Shown here piece after piece: positions 1 to 8,218 of a stretch of 64,000 bases of DNA (the stretch's first letter is position 1; the number at the start of each line of letters is the position of its first letter). The notes beneath the pieces were generated by a model that worked only from the letters and a program-made list of their open reading frames with translations, was not told the origin of the DNA and made no database searches. Origin of the DNA: Hyphomicrobium_A sp963724945 (GTDB lineage: Bacteria > Pseudomonadota > Alphaproteobacteria > Rhizobiales > Hyphomicrobiaceae); assembly GCA_963724945.1 (NCBI GenBank), contig CAVRWL010000002.1, positions 62,001 to 126,000 of the forward strand, in the 5' to 3' direction. Made by a program: the position numbers and the translations under genes.

Positions 1-1534
1 TGACGTCGCAGAGCGGCGTAAACAGCCGGTTCAAGAAGCGGATCAGAGCCTCCGCGGAGAGCCCTTCGGAGATCTTGGTGAAGCCGCGCACGTCGGCAAA
101 CAGCACCGAGACCTCGCGCGTCTCCCCGCCGAGCTTGAGCTTGTCGTGGTTGCGGGCAAGCTCCTCGACGAGCGGCGCCGCGACGTAGTGGCCAAACGCC
201 GAACGCACGCGATTACGGTCGGCCTCGGTCTTGATGTAGCTGTTGAGCGAGGTGGCTAGATAGAGCGTAAGGATCGCGAGCGCGGGGTAGACCGGATCGA
301 ACAGGAGGCCCGAGCGCGCATAGGCAAGCCAGGACGCCGCGAAGACGGCGAGGATCGCCAGCGTGCCGACCGCGGCGGCGGCGACCGCGCCTAGGCGGTA
401 GATCAGCCAGGCGACGACGGCGCCGATGATCACGAGAAAGACGAGCTCGGCGCCGGTCGCGTACGCCGGCCGGCTCAGGTGGTCGCCCGAGAGCATCTGC
501 TCGAGTGCCTGCGCGTGGATCTCGACGCCCGGCACCGCGGCATCGAGCGGCGTCGCCCGCAGATCCAGCAGGCCGACGGCACTGGTGCCGATCAGCACGT
601 CGCGGCCGGCGATCGCCTTCGCGTCATAGCTGCCGTCGAGGATGGTGTAGGCGGAAATGTAGCGGCGCGCGTCGGGGCGCGCCACGCGCAGCCACAACTC
701 GCCGTCGGCGTCGGTGGGGATCACGCTTGTGCCGACGCGCACGCTCTCGACTCCGGTCTTCTGCCCGAACGCCGGCAGGCCACTGCCGCCCGAGGAGCGC
801 ACGAAGATAGTCGTCTCACCGCGTGCAAGCCTCAGCGCCTCCAGCGGCAACGACGGATAGAGCGTGCCAGCGACCGATACGAGCAACGGCACGCGGCGGA
901 TCACCTGATCGCGGAACGGGATCCAGTTGACGGCCCCGATCCCCGCAGCGTGCTCAGTCAGAATTGCGAGGCTGCCGATGCCGCCCGCAAAATGCGGCAC
1001 GAACTTTTGCGGGTCATCGCCGGCGAAAGCAAAGCGCGCACGCGGCGGCGGCGGTGGCTTGCCGCTCGCCGCTGCTCCCGCCAGCCCGAGAACGACGGGC
1101 GCTTTGGCAATGGCAGCTGCAAGGCGCTCATCGTTCGAAGCGAGCTTGGACGCCTCGCCGATGAGCGGCGTGAGCTGCGGGGTATCGGCGAACAGCTTGG
1201 CGAACTCGGCCGGCGAGAGCCGATCCGGCTCGGCCAGGATGAGGTCGAGCGTGATGGTGCGCGCGCCGTCCTCTTGCAGCCGATCGATGATGCGGGCCAG
1301 ATGCGTCCTCGGCCACGGCCATTGCCCGACGCGCTGCAGCGAGGCCTCGTCGATGTCGACGATACGCACGGGCAGCGACGGGTCGAGCGGACGCGGCGCC
1401 AGGTCGAGGTAGGTGTCGAAGACGGAGAGCCGCAGCCGGGCGATCGGATCGGGATCGGCGATGCGCAAGACCACCGCCAGCGCGAGCAACGCAGCGGTGA
1501 GGATCAGATGGACCGACGGGGCGCGCAGCTGCAT
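1..1534 (-). CDS. CHASE2-domain adenylate cyclase, C-terminus cut off by window edge
   Basis: Membrane receptor cyclase that would make cAMP from ATP in response to an extracytoplasmic signal. The frame stays open from an ATG at 1534 to the left edge (511 residues, no stop). Residues 10-28 form an N-terminal membrane anchor. Residues about 35-340 match CHASE2, including the FRDQVIRRVPLL stretch near residue 230. Three membrane segments follow at about 355-430. The class III cyclase domain begins near residue 470 with VSVLFADVRGFT, which carries the first metal-binding Asp. The rest of the catalytic domain lies outside the window, so activity cannot be judged. CHASE2 at the N-terminus followed by three helices and a cyclase is a standard architecture. 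The ligand is unknown. Confidence 0.9.
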   Translation of the reverse strand, partial: MQLRAPSVHLILTAALLALAVVLRIADPDPIARLRLSVFDTYLDLAPRPLDPSLPVRIVDIDEASLQRVGQWPWPRTHLARIIDRLQEDGARTITLDLILAEPDRLSPAEFAKLFADTPQLTPLIGEASKLASNDERLAAAIAKAPVVLGLAGAAASGKPPPPPRARFAFAGDDPQKFVPHFAGGIGSLAILTEHAAGIGAVNWIPFRDQVIRRVPLLVSVAGTLYPSLPLEALRLARGETTIFVRSSGGSGLPAFGQKTGVESVRVGTSVIPTDADGELWLRVARPDARRYISAYTILDGSYDAKAIAGRDVLIGTSAVGLLDLRATPLDAAVPGVEIHAQALEQMLSGDHLSRPAYATGAELVFLVIIGAVVAWLIYRLGAVAAAAVGTLAILAVFAASWLAYARSGLLFDPVYPALAILTLYLATSLNSYIKTEADRNRVRSAFGHYVAAPLVEELARNHDKLKLGGETREVSVLFADVRGFTKISEGLSAEALIRFLNRLFTPLCDV

Positions 1535-1620
1535 GCGTCCTCGCTTGCGAACTGGGCTCTCCCCCGAGGCCCCATCATAGCGTTGCGGGCCCGACCATTT
1601 CCGGGCGCCGGCGCAAGGCG

Positions 1621-1956
1621 CTAGAGGCCCTGCTTCGTCGTGCGCAAGCTCAGGATGTAGGCGACGACGTTATCTATGTCGTCTGGCTTGATGATGAAGT
1701 CGGGCATGGTCGGGTGCGAGGTGTGCAGCCAAACGGAGAGAGCGCGCGCGGTCATGCCCGGTGTATTGGCGACCGCCTTGAAGCTCGGTGCGTCGGGGTT
1801 GGGCGAGAACGCGTCGACGCCCTCGACCTCGTGGCACTCGGCACAGACCTTCTTTGCGTACTCGTGGCCCGTCTTCACATCGCCGAGCTCGGCGGCGAAT
1901 GCGGGGCCCGAAAGCGCGAGCAAGCTCGCCAGAGCAGTGCGGTGCAAACGGCGCAT
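1621..1956 (-). CDS. Small periplasmic c-type cytochrome
   Basis: Single-haem electron carrier of 111 residues. The chosen ATG is preceded by AGGAGAG at good spacing, and it puts a signal peptide first (positive RRLH, hydrophobic core, AFA cleavage site near residue 21). A longer start 33 bases upstream would bury this signal. The haem attachment motif CAECH sits near residue 40, and the likely axial Met is in HPTMPDF near residue 83. The C-terminal VVAYILSLR helix is typical of class I cytochromes c. It lies just downstream of the CHASE2 cyclase in opposite reading context, with no obvious oxidase partner nearby. The electron donor and acceptor are not inferable. Confidence 0.88.
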   Translation of the reverse strand: MRRLHRTALASLLALSGPAFAAELGDVKTGHEYAKKVCAECHEVEGVDAFSPNPDAPSFKAVANTPGMTARALSVWLHTSHPTMPDFIIKPDDIDNVVAYILSLRTTKQGL

Positions 1957-2071
1957 GTCGGCCTCTCCTGCCATCAGGGTCGCCGGCACAGGCTAGCTGG
2001 ACCCGCAGCGACAGTATTGATCTTGGTCAACGAGCATTATCGCAGGTGCGCAGCGCACGCCAGCCACATGG

Positions 2072-2686
2072 TTAGCGCTGCCGCCGGAACAGCACCGAAA
2101 GGTTGTTGGCCGGCATCTCCGCGATTTCGGGCGCTCCGAAAGCGGCGTCGGCGGCGAGCCGTGCGACCGCCTCGAGGTCGCGCACGCCCCAGGCGGGGTT
2201 GCGCGCTTTGAGGAAGTCGCGATCGAAGGCCTCGTTGCTCGGCGCGGTGTGCCGCCCTTCGCGCTTGAAGGGGCCGTAGAGAAAGAGGAAGCCGCCTTCG
2301 GGAAGTATGCGCGCTGCCCCCCGCACCAATCCGACGGCGGCCGCCCAGGGCGATATGTGGATCATGTTGCAGCACAAGACGACGTCGGCGCCGGCGATCG
2401 GCCAGGTTTCGGCCGCAGCGTCGAGCGCGAGCGCGGGACGGATATTGCAAAGCCCGCTGGCGGCGACCCAGGCGTCGATGCTGGCGCGGGCCTGCGCGTC
2501 GGCGTCGCTCGGCTGAAAGACGATGCGCGGTCCGCAGCTTTGCGCAAAGTGCACCGCGTGCTCGCCCGAGCCGCTCGCGACCTCGAGCACCAGGCCGGTC
2601 GCGGGGAGGTGTGGGCCCAGCACCGACCAGATCGGATCGCGGTTGCGCGCCGTCGACGGCGCATACTGGCGGGCGTCTGATGTCAT
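2072..2686 (-). CDS. DUF938 family SAM-dependent methyltransferase-like protein
   Basis: Cytoplasmic protein of 204 residues matching the DUF938 family: it opens with a YAPSTARNRDPI-type segment, then has the nucleotide-binding loop EVASGSGEHAVHFA near residue 32. The family has a class I methyltransferase fold; its substrate is not established. ALDAAAETWP and a downstream NMIHISPW segment correspond to the acidic loop and the family-specific HISPW motif. The open frame extends 72 codons further upstream, but that part is low in family similarity, so I start at the Met just before SDARQY. It appears monocistronic. Confidence 0.85.
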   Translation of the reverse strand: MTSDARQYAPSTARNRDPIWSVLGPHLPATGLVLEVASGSGEHAVHFAQSCGPRIVFQPSDADAQARASIDAWVAASGLCNIRPALALDAAAETWPIAGADVVLCCNMIHISPWAAAVGLVRGAARILPEGGFLFLYGPFKREGRHTAPSNEAFDRDFLKARNPAWGVRDLEAVARLAADAAFGAPEIAEMPANNLSVLFRRQR

Positions 2687-2904
2687 GGGCGATTTGTCGG
2701 GCGTGGCGACCGCACGGTCAAGGCACATCATTGGAGAATCCATGCCTTGCATGGACGGCGCCGCGGCCGGATGAGGCGCCGCAGGTGTTCCGCGAGGAAT
2801 AGTGCACGCCCCTTGTCGCTTGCAATCATGGCAACCCGCAATCACCGGTCCCTTTGGCAAGAGCTTCTGGGCAAACACTACCAATAGGCAACGTGGAGAC
2901 ACTC

Positions 2905-3192
2905 ATGCTGCAATTTCTCATCACAATGGCCGGCGCGTTCTTTGGAACCATCGCCGCAGCGGTTTTGCTGAATATCCACACTTCGACCGCGCGTCCCAGC
3001 ACTTTGGCTGCCTCGACCGAGCGCGCACCTTCGTCAAAATGGGTGGTCCTCGCCGCCGCCGGCACCTTTGCCGTTGTCGCCGCTCTGATTTTCTACTTCA
3101 TGAGCGCAGGGCTGATGACCGCGGCCATGGGCGCCATTGTTGCGGTCGTGACGCTGATCATTCTCGCTTTTGTCACACGCGCTTTTCGCTAG
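2905..3192 (+). CDS. Small integral membrane protein of unknown function
   Basis: A 95-residue protein with three hydrophobic stretches: residues about 3-22, 48-67 and 72-92. The linker between the first and second is Ser/Thr/Ala rich. The chosen ATG follows GTGGAGAC; the frame is open another 17 codons upstream without a better start. I do not recognise the family. It runs divergently from the DUF938 gene and its 3' end faces the copper-chaperone-like gene. Confidence 0.6.
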   Translation: MLQFLITMAGAFFGTIAAAVLLNIHTSTARPSTLAASTERAPSSKWVVLAAAGTFAVVAALIFYFMSAGLMTAAMGAIVAVVTLIILAFVTRAFR

Positions 3193-3237
3193 GTCTGCCG
3201 GAGCGAGGGGGCGCCGAAGGCTCCTTAGCAATTGACG

Positions 3238-3729
3238 TCAATGCCCCGGCGTCGTCTCCACGTGCACCTTGACCGGCAGCTTGCCTTTGTCGCCGAAATC
3301 CAAGGTGAGGTCGAACCAGTCTCCGTCCTTGAGCGGCTGGTGCAGACCGGAGAGCCAGATGTGCTGGCGCCAGGCGGCGAGCGCGAACGGCTTGCCCGGC
3401 TGAAGCTCGATGGGCGCCCCGGGCCACTGCACGGTGCCGTCCTTGGCGACCGTGCGGAAGCGGACCTTGTCCGCGATGGGGCTCGAGGCGCCCACGAGCT
3501 CTACCGGCGCCGTCCCGCTGTTGAGAAAAGGCGCATAGACCGCGACGCCGTCCGAACCCTTCTCGGGCGGCTTCGCCCAGATGTGCCCGACGGCAATGTC
3601 GCCCAACTTGTAGCTGTGTGCCTCAGCGCCGCCCGGGATCACCGCAAGAGCGCCAATCGCCATGACGACGACCATCGCGCTGGAGGCGGCGAAGGCGGAC
3701 CAGGCTCTCGGGACGGGGGCTTGCATCAT
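3238..3729 (-). CDS. PCu(A)C (DUF461) copper-chaperone-like protein with degenerate metal site
   Basis: Exported protein of 163 residues with a signal peptide or anchor (about 1-37) and a PCu(A)C fold from about residue 40 on. The ATG overlaps the stop of ctaG as ATGA, so the two genes are translationally coupled. Family members deliver copper to cytochrome oxidase through a conserved His/Met set. Here the expected first His aligns with Arg92, the central Met with Trp102 and the last Met with Trp125; only His123 remains (QHIW). The fold-determining parts are kept, for example GVAVYAPFLNSG and the LHQPLKDGD turn. Copper binding by the usual site is therefore doubtful, while the operon context still points to oxidase assembly. 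Confidence 0.82.
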   Translation of the reverse strand: MMQAPVPRAWSAFAASSAMVVVMAIGALAVIPGGAEAHSYKLGDIAVGHIWAKPPEKGSDGVAVYAPFLNSGTAPVELVGASSPIADKVRFRTVAKDGTVQWPGAPIELQPGKPFALAAWRQHIWLSGLHQPLKDGDWFDLTLDFGDKGKLPVKVHVETTPGH

Positions 3730-4382
3730 CGTTTGGGGGCGTCGTTGTCGAACTTGGCCGATTGCGTCCGCTGCAATCCGGCATCTTTCTCCTCCGACCC
3801 CTTCTTCAAGTCGCGCACGGATTGCAGCGCCTCGGGCGAAGGGTCGGGTTGCTTGTAGAACGTGTACGACAACGTGATCTCGCTCAGCATCTTGGCGTCG
3901 GAATCCTTCAGCATCTGCTCGTCGACGTAGAAGACCAGCGGCATGCGCGCGCTCTCGCCGGGTTTCAGCTTCTCGTTGGTGAAGCAGAAGCATTCGATTT
4001 TGAAGAAGTAAGGCGCGGCCGAATACGGCGTGACATTGAAGACGGCCCTGGCGACGAGCGTCTTATCGGAGTTGTTCTTGGCGTAGTAATAGACTTTCGT
4101 GGGCTCGCCGAAGTGGGTCGTGACCTTCCGCTGGAGGGGCTTGAATTCCCACGGCAGCTCCGCGGCGACATTGGCGTCGAAGGACACGGTGATGGTTTTG
4201 TCGCTGGCGGCAAGCGTCGCCGCTTTGGCGAGGCTCACGCGGCGCACCGTCCCGTCAATTCCGGTCACGGCGCAGAACAACCGGTACAAGGTCGGCGAGT
4301 AGATCACTATGGTGCTCATACCGGCCATGAGCAGAATGGCAACGGCAATCACGGGCAGATTTTTCGCGTGGGTCTTTTTCAT
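3726..4382 (-). CDS. ctaG: Cytochrome c oxidase assembly protein CtaG/Cox11
   Basis: Membrane-anchored copper chaperone that inserts CuB into subunit I of aa3-type cytochrome c oxidase. The protein has 218 residues: a single N-terminal membrane segment (about 9-30), Cys37 just outside it, then the periplasmic immunoglobulin-like domain with the copper-binding CFCF motif at residues 131-134. The start is the ATG behind AGAAGGGTG. Cox11 genes usually sit among coxB-coxA-ctaB-coxC; here none of these is nearby, and the only partner is the overlapping downstream PCu(A)C-like gene. Confidence 0.95.
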   Translation of the reverse strand: MKKTHAKNLPVIAVAILLMAGMSTIVIYSPTLYRLFCAVTGIDGTVRRVSLAKAATLAASDKTITVSFDANVAAELPWEFKPLQRKVTTHFGEPTKVYYYAKNNSDKTLVARAVFNVTPYSAAPYFFKIECFCFTNEKLKPGESARMPLVFYVDEQMLKDSDAKMLSEITLSYTFYKQPDPSPEALQSVRDLKKGSEEKDAGLQRTQSAKFDNDAPKR

Positions 4383-4598
4383 CACCCTTCTTATTGTGCT
4401 TGATGATTTGGGCCTTGCGTTTTGGGCTGGGCCAACCCTCAAGCGCCCACTTAGGCGCTATCGGCGCCGCGCACAAGGCGGCCTCGCGCCGCGGGCGCTA
4501 GGAGGGACGCAGCAAGCCGATGACGCGCGTCGGCCCAGGGTCAAGGGCGGGCGTTCAGGGCCAAGGCTCACCATGCAGCCGGCGATCAGCGCGGCGGA

Positions 4599-5360
4599 TC
4601 AATGACCCCAGTCGAACTTGTAGACGATCTCGGTCGTGGCGGTCTGCTCGACCGGCTTGAAGGTTATGCTGGTAAGCTCCACGGCAGCTGGATTGGTATC
4701 GGTGAGGGTTTGGTTGCTGTACTCGGCATAGCGGTATTCGCTGCGCCAGAACCAGCCCGGGGCGACGGCCACTTCCAGACCGCTGCCGATGAACCAGCCT
4801 CCGCCGCTGTAGTCCGACGTGGAATACCCAGGGACCACCGCCGGCATAACAACGCCGCCGGTGCCGCCCATCGCCGCCCCATCAAAGTGGGCATGGGTAT
4901 ATCCGACGCTGAAGTAATTGAGGATTTCCGGCGTCATCAGCCAACCCGCACGCGCACCGACATACCAGCTCGAGTTCTGCTTGATCGTGCCGGCCAGGAA
5001 CGGGCCTTGATCTTGGATGGTGCCGCGCAAGCTGGAAAAATCGTAGTCGAAGAACGCGCCGCCGACGATCCGGCTCGAGAATTGATAGTCATAGCCCAGG
5101 CCGATCTCGCCAAGCCAGCCATCGCCGCCCTGACGCTGCTTGGTGCAGAGCACGCAAGCGCCGGTGGTGGCGCTCACCGTTGTCGTATCGGCATCCCAGA
5201 AACCGTAGCCGACACCGGCATTGGCGTAGAAGCCGGTCCAATCGGTGACTTGCAGCCCTCGCCGGCTCGGCTGTAGCGGGCTGTAGCGTGCTGCGCGAGC
5301 ATATCCCGCCGCGGAAACAAGAGACGCAGCAAGAACGATGCAAAGCAGTTGCCGCCGCAT
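4599..5360 (-). CDS. Outer-membrane beta-barrel protein
   Basis: A 253-residue protein with a clear signal peptide (about 1-23, cleavage after ARA) followed by alternating amphipathic strands rich in Gly and aromatic residues, such as DWTGFYANAGVGYGFW near residue 40. This is the general layout of the small Omp25/RopB-like barrels common in Rhizobiales. A pair of cysteines (ACVLC, near residues 69-72) is unusual for this group. The protein ends KFDWGH rather than with the usual terminal Phe, which may affect BAM recognition. It is monocistronic between ctaG and a 270-base gap. Confidence 0.8.
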   Translation of the reverse strand: MRRQLLCIVLAASLVSAAGYARAARYSPLQPSRRGLQVTDWTGFYANAGVGYGFWDADTTTVSATTGACVLCTKQRQGGDGWLGEIGLGYDYQFSSRIVGGAFFDYDFSSLRGTIQDQGPFLAGTIKQNSSWYVGARAGWLMTPEILNYFSVGYTHAHFDGAAMGGTGGVVMPAVVPGYSTSDYSGGGWFIGSGLEVAVAPGWFWRSEYRYAEYSNQTLTDTNPAAVELTSITFKPVEQTATTEIVYKFDWGH

Positions 5361-5594
5361 GGCCCCCTCCCGACAGAATTCGAATCGTCCGTATCCGTAT
5401 GGGCTGGATCGATTACGGAGGATTTGTCGAGAACGCCGTGATCCGCCAAGCTGTGGTCCACGCCTTGAGCGCTCGTCGCGCCGCGGTGCGCAATCGGGAC
5501 GCGCGCGGGGCGTCGGCCCGTCATCTCACTGGTCAGGGGTGGGCGCACTTGGCGGCCCGAGGCCCGTCTTGGCCAGCCCTCGACACCGGCGCGC

Positions 5595-5610
5595 GGGCCT
5601 TCAAGGGCCC
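5595..5610 (-). terminator. Possible terminator downstream of the NDK-like gene
   Basis: A short perfect hairpin, GGGCC/GGCCC with a six-base loop, lies about 22 bases past the stop of the minus-strand NDK-like gene. No strong U tract follows on that strand, so termination is only suggested by position. Confidence 0.3.
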
Positions 5611-5631
5611 CCGACAGGGGCTGGTCAGAGG

Positions 5632-6660
5632 TCAGGACGCCGTCGCGCCCGCCGTCTCGGCGAGGAGGTCGGCGGCAACGTCGGAGTTCTTCTCCTCGGT
5701 CAAGTTGAAGGCGTAGGCGGCCGCGCTCTCCTTGCCGAGCAGCGGGTTCTTGGCGAGCGCCGCGATCTCCTTCTTGCCGATGCCGGCGCGGGCAAGCTGC
5801 TCGCCAAACGGCGTCTCGGAGAGCTTGATCAGCTTCTTCTTGGCGTGATCGGAGAAGAAGCGGCTGAACTCGAGCATGGCCTCGAGCGGGCCGGCGGAGC
5901 AGTGCACGCCGTTGGTCGCGGTGGCGACGTCGTGCAGGCCGAGCTTCGCCTTCTTCTCAAGCAGCATCCTGCGAATGGACCCCTCGGCCGCCTTGGTCGG
6001 GTCGGTCGACCCGGTCATCTCCTCGCGCAAGACGCGCCAGTCGGTGTCGGACGCGCACTCGAAGACGACGATCGTGCGCCCGGGCATCGTGTAGTGCAGC
6101 ACCTGCTGGGGGTGGAACGGGTTCAACACGACGACGCGCTCGCCGGCGACGTTGAGCACGGCGTAGTATTTCCCGCTGGCGATCTTCTTGGTTCCGAGCG
6201 TATCGGAGATGATGTTGAGCGCGAAGGCCGACACCTCGGGATATTTCTCCAGGAACTCATGACCGCCGAGGATGCGGTCGACCTTGGGGCACTCGGCCAT
6301 CAGCTTCTTGCGCGTCGCTGCAGAGAGCGCGGCCTCGCCGAGCCGGGAGGCGCGATTGATGACGCCGTAGTGCTCCTCCATGAGGTGGTAGCGGCCGAGG
6401 TAGTGGCCATTCAAGACGCGGATCGCCCCCGTCTTCACGGCGTGCGCACGCAAGGCCTGCAGCACGAGCTCGAGAATGGCCCCGACCTCGACGCCATCGT
6501 CGACGGCGAGAACCTCCGGCTTCATGAACAGCACGAAGTGGTTGCGCCCCTTGGGTGCGTCCTTGGGCGCCTCCCCGACGGGGCTGATCCACCGCTCAGC
6601 CGGCCCCGCCGCATGGGATAGCTCGGTAACGGCCCGGATAATCTTCGTCGTCAAGACCAT
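5632..6660 (-). CDS. Nucleoside diphosphate kinase-like protein with large insertion
   Basis: A 342-residue protein with the two ends of an NDK fold. FMKPEV at residues 45-49 resembles the NDK nucleotide-binding MIKPD strand. TGSTDPTKAAEGSIR (about 216-230) and NGVHCSAGPLEA (about 250-261) resemble the family's TNPxxAxPGTIR and NVIHGSDS; His253 would be the phosphorylated histidine. Between them lies an extra region of roughly 100 residues absent from normal NDKs (about 140-150 residues long), and there is a 70-residue C-terminal tail. Its ATG overlaps the end of the upstream kinase-like gene by 10 bases. Canonical NDK activity is not assured; a regulatory or phosphotransfer role is possible. 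Confidence 0.65.
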   Translation of the reverse strand: MVLTTKIIRAVTELSHAAGPAERWISPVGEAPKDAPKGRNHFVLFMKPEVLAVDDGVEVGAILELVLQALRAHAVKTGAIRVLNGHYLGRYHLMEEHYGVINRASRLGEAALSAATRKKLMAECPKVDRILGGHEFLEKYPEVSAFALNIISDTLGTKKIASGKYYAVLNVAGERVVVLNPFHPQQVLHYTMPGRTIVVFECASDTDWRVLREEMTGSTDPTKAAEGSIRRMLLEKKAKLGLHDVATATNGVHCSAGPLEAMLEFSRFFSDHAKKKLIKLSETPFGEQLARAGIGKKEIAALAKNPLLGKESAAAYAFNLTEEKNSDVAADLLAETAGATAS

Positions 6661-7346
6661 CGGATGCCCTCGTTTTTGGTCTTCCCCGCGTGAAACGCAT
6701 AGACCGCCGCCGCGCGGTCCTCGTCGATCGGCTCCCTGGCGGTGCTGTTGAGCCATTTGATGGCGTCGCGCAACAGCCGCCGCCCGCGTCGCGAGGTCAC
6801 GCCCGCAGGCCCCAGGTCCTGGCCGAAGTCGACCGCAAAGACATCACGCCCGTTGGTGCGCAGGCTGTGGAACGGCGCCAGCGGGCAGAACCCGTGCTTC
6901 TCCAAGGTCGCCGCATAGCGAATAACCTGGTCGATCAGGTGCGGTGCATTTCCGGCCCGCCGGCGCAGGTCGCTGGACAGCGCCTCGGGTATGAACTCCT
7001 CGACCACGAGCGCGCGGCCGGCGTGATAGAGGCGCGGGGTACGCACGCCTTCGCTCTCGAGGAGCCGGCGCCGCGCCACCCATTCCGCGCCGAGCTCGGC
7101 TAAAGTGCGCGCGGTGGAGAACGCGACGATCGCCTTCAGGAGCACGTCATGCGCGACGCCCGGGCCCAGCACGCGAAAGCGGTAGATGAAGGTTTCCGCC
7201 CCGCCGCGCATCCAGCCATGCACCTCCTCCAGGATCGGCGCGGGCGAGGGCTCCTTGAGGATGCCGAGGCGCCACAGCGCCTCGCTGGCGGAGGCGGCGT
7301 CGATGAGGCCGCACAGCTCTTTCTCGAGAGTCCACGGGGTCGCCAT
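6651..7346 (-). CDS. Phosphotransferase/kinase-fold protein lacking the catalytic Asp
   Basis: A 231-residue protein with traits of the aminoglycoside-phosphotransferase/protein-kinase-like fold: LLKAIV (possible ATP-site Lys) near residue 70, a hinge-like LVVEEFIPEA near 115, a catalytic-loop-like HGFCPLAPFHS near 152, and an AVDFGQD motif near 171. In active members the loop reads HGDxxxxN; here the Asp after HG is Phe. Catalysis by the usual mechanism is therefore unlikely. The chosen Met precedes TPWTLEKEL; the frame is open 37 codons further up. It is the first gene of a two-gene overlap with the NDK-like gene. Function is inferred only from these motifs. Confidence 0.5.
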   Translation of the reverse strand: MATPWTLEKELCGLIDAASASEALWRLGILKEPSPAPILEEVHGWMRGGAETFIYRFRVLGPGVAHDVLLKAIVAFSTARTLAELGAEWVARRRLLESEGVRTPRLYHAGRALVVEEFIPEALSSDLRRRAGNAPHLIDQVIRYAATLEKHGFCPLAPFHSLRTNGRDVFAVDFGQDLGPAGVTSRRGRRLLRDAIKWLNSTAREPIDEDRAAAVYAFHAGKTKNEGIRWS

Positions 7347-7465
7347 CGGGCAAACGTCGTCCAGGAAGTGGGAGCCGCAATCGGGCGCCCACCATGGCCT
7401 GGGCTTCACAATTCCGCAATATTGGACGGAGGCCTGGGGCCGGGAAATCCGCAACACCGGGGGCT

Positions 7466-7789
7466 TCAGCGGGGTACCGGATCGGCCTCACTTGACGGGG
7501 AGACCTCAGGGTCTTGCCCCGGCGCGCGGCGGCCGTTCGCCGCCGCGGGGCGGACGCTTCTCCACAGTGGGCGGCTCGAGTGGCCAGGCACGGGGCAATC
7601 AGGGTCGGCGAGCAGGATGGATTTCAACAGGCGGAGCTCCTTGTGCAGCCGATAGGCGCGGGTTTGCTTTTGCTCTTGCGAGCGGACTTTGCGCGCCATT
7701 TGCAAGAACTCCTGCGTCTTCAACAGCGTGGCGCGCGCGTAGGTGAGCGCAAGTTTGGCGCGCACCTTGGCTAAGTTGTCTCTGCTCAT
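7466..7789 (-). CDS. Hypothetical basic helical protein, doubtful
   Basis: A 107-residue frame starting MSRDNLAKV whose first 62 residues look protein-like: strongly helical, Lys/Arg/Leu-rich, with GC-rich third positions. The last 40 residues are Pro/Arg-rich and look like chance translation. No convincing ribosome site precedes the Met, only GGAGCC about 12 bases upstream. It lies in an otherwise sparse stretch. I do not recognise it; it may be a small gene with a frameshifted 3' end or noise. Confidence 0.35.
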   Translation of the reverse strand: MSRDNLAKVRAKLALTYARATLLKTQEFLQMARKVRSQEQKQTRAYRLHKELRLLKSILLADPDCPVPGHSSRPLWRSVRPAAANGRRAPGQDPEVSPSSEADPVPR

Positions 7790-8218
7790 GACGGGCTGGT
7801 GGCTCCAGGGGTCGGGACGACGCGCCGGACAATGCGCCGGCTCGCCTCGCGGGGCCGGCACCGCGCGACATCCCGAGGTTTGAAAAATCGAGGGGCTGCG
7901 GGGCGGAGCACGCCGCAGAAGTTTGGTAACAAGAGCGGCGCGTCTGCCGCCCCGCGCAGGATTTTTGGCCTACCCGCAGCTTTTCAGCGGTTCTCGCTCC
8001 CGGGATTTCACCGGGTGGGTGCGGCGAGCCCCAGGCAGTCCGCCGCGCGTCACGGCTAGAGTACCCGGCCTGCAGCCCGCCCTCGACCAGGACGCTCGAG
8101 ATCGACCCCTTCGATGGGGCGGGATGGGCGGAGTGTGGCATGGGGGGACGTGCCGAGGATTAGTTTTGGGCGGAGCTATTTCGGCATGACGCGCCGGGAG
8201 TGCAGTTCACCAAGGCGG
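7790..8218. other. Gene-poor stretch
   Basis: No open frame here has convincing codon use or family similarity, and I see no tRNA or cloverleaf. It contains short GC-rich inverted repeats. It is the left part of a sparse, probably accessory region running to gatB. Confidence 0.5.

Noticed and set aside
479..1624. 381-residue plus-strand frame
   Set aside because: It is the antisense of the CHASE2 cyclase; its translation is Arg/Ala-rich without family features.
7917..8189. Plus-strand frame starting near 7923
   Set aside because: Arg/Gly/Pro-rich translation without fold-like pattern or ribosome site.
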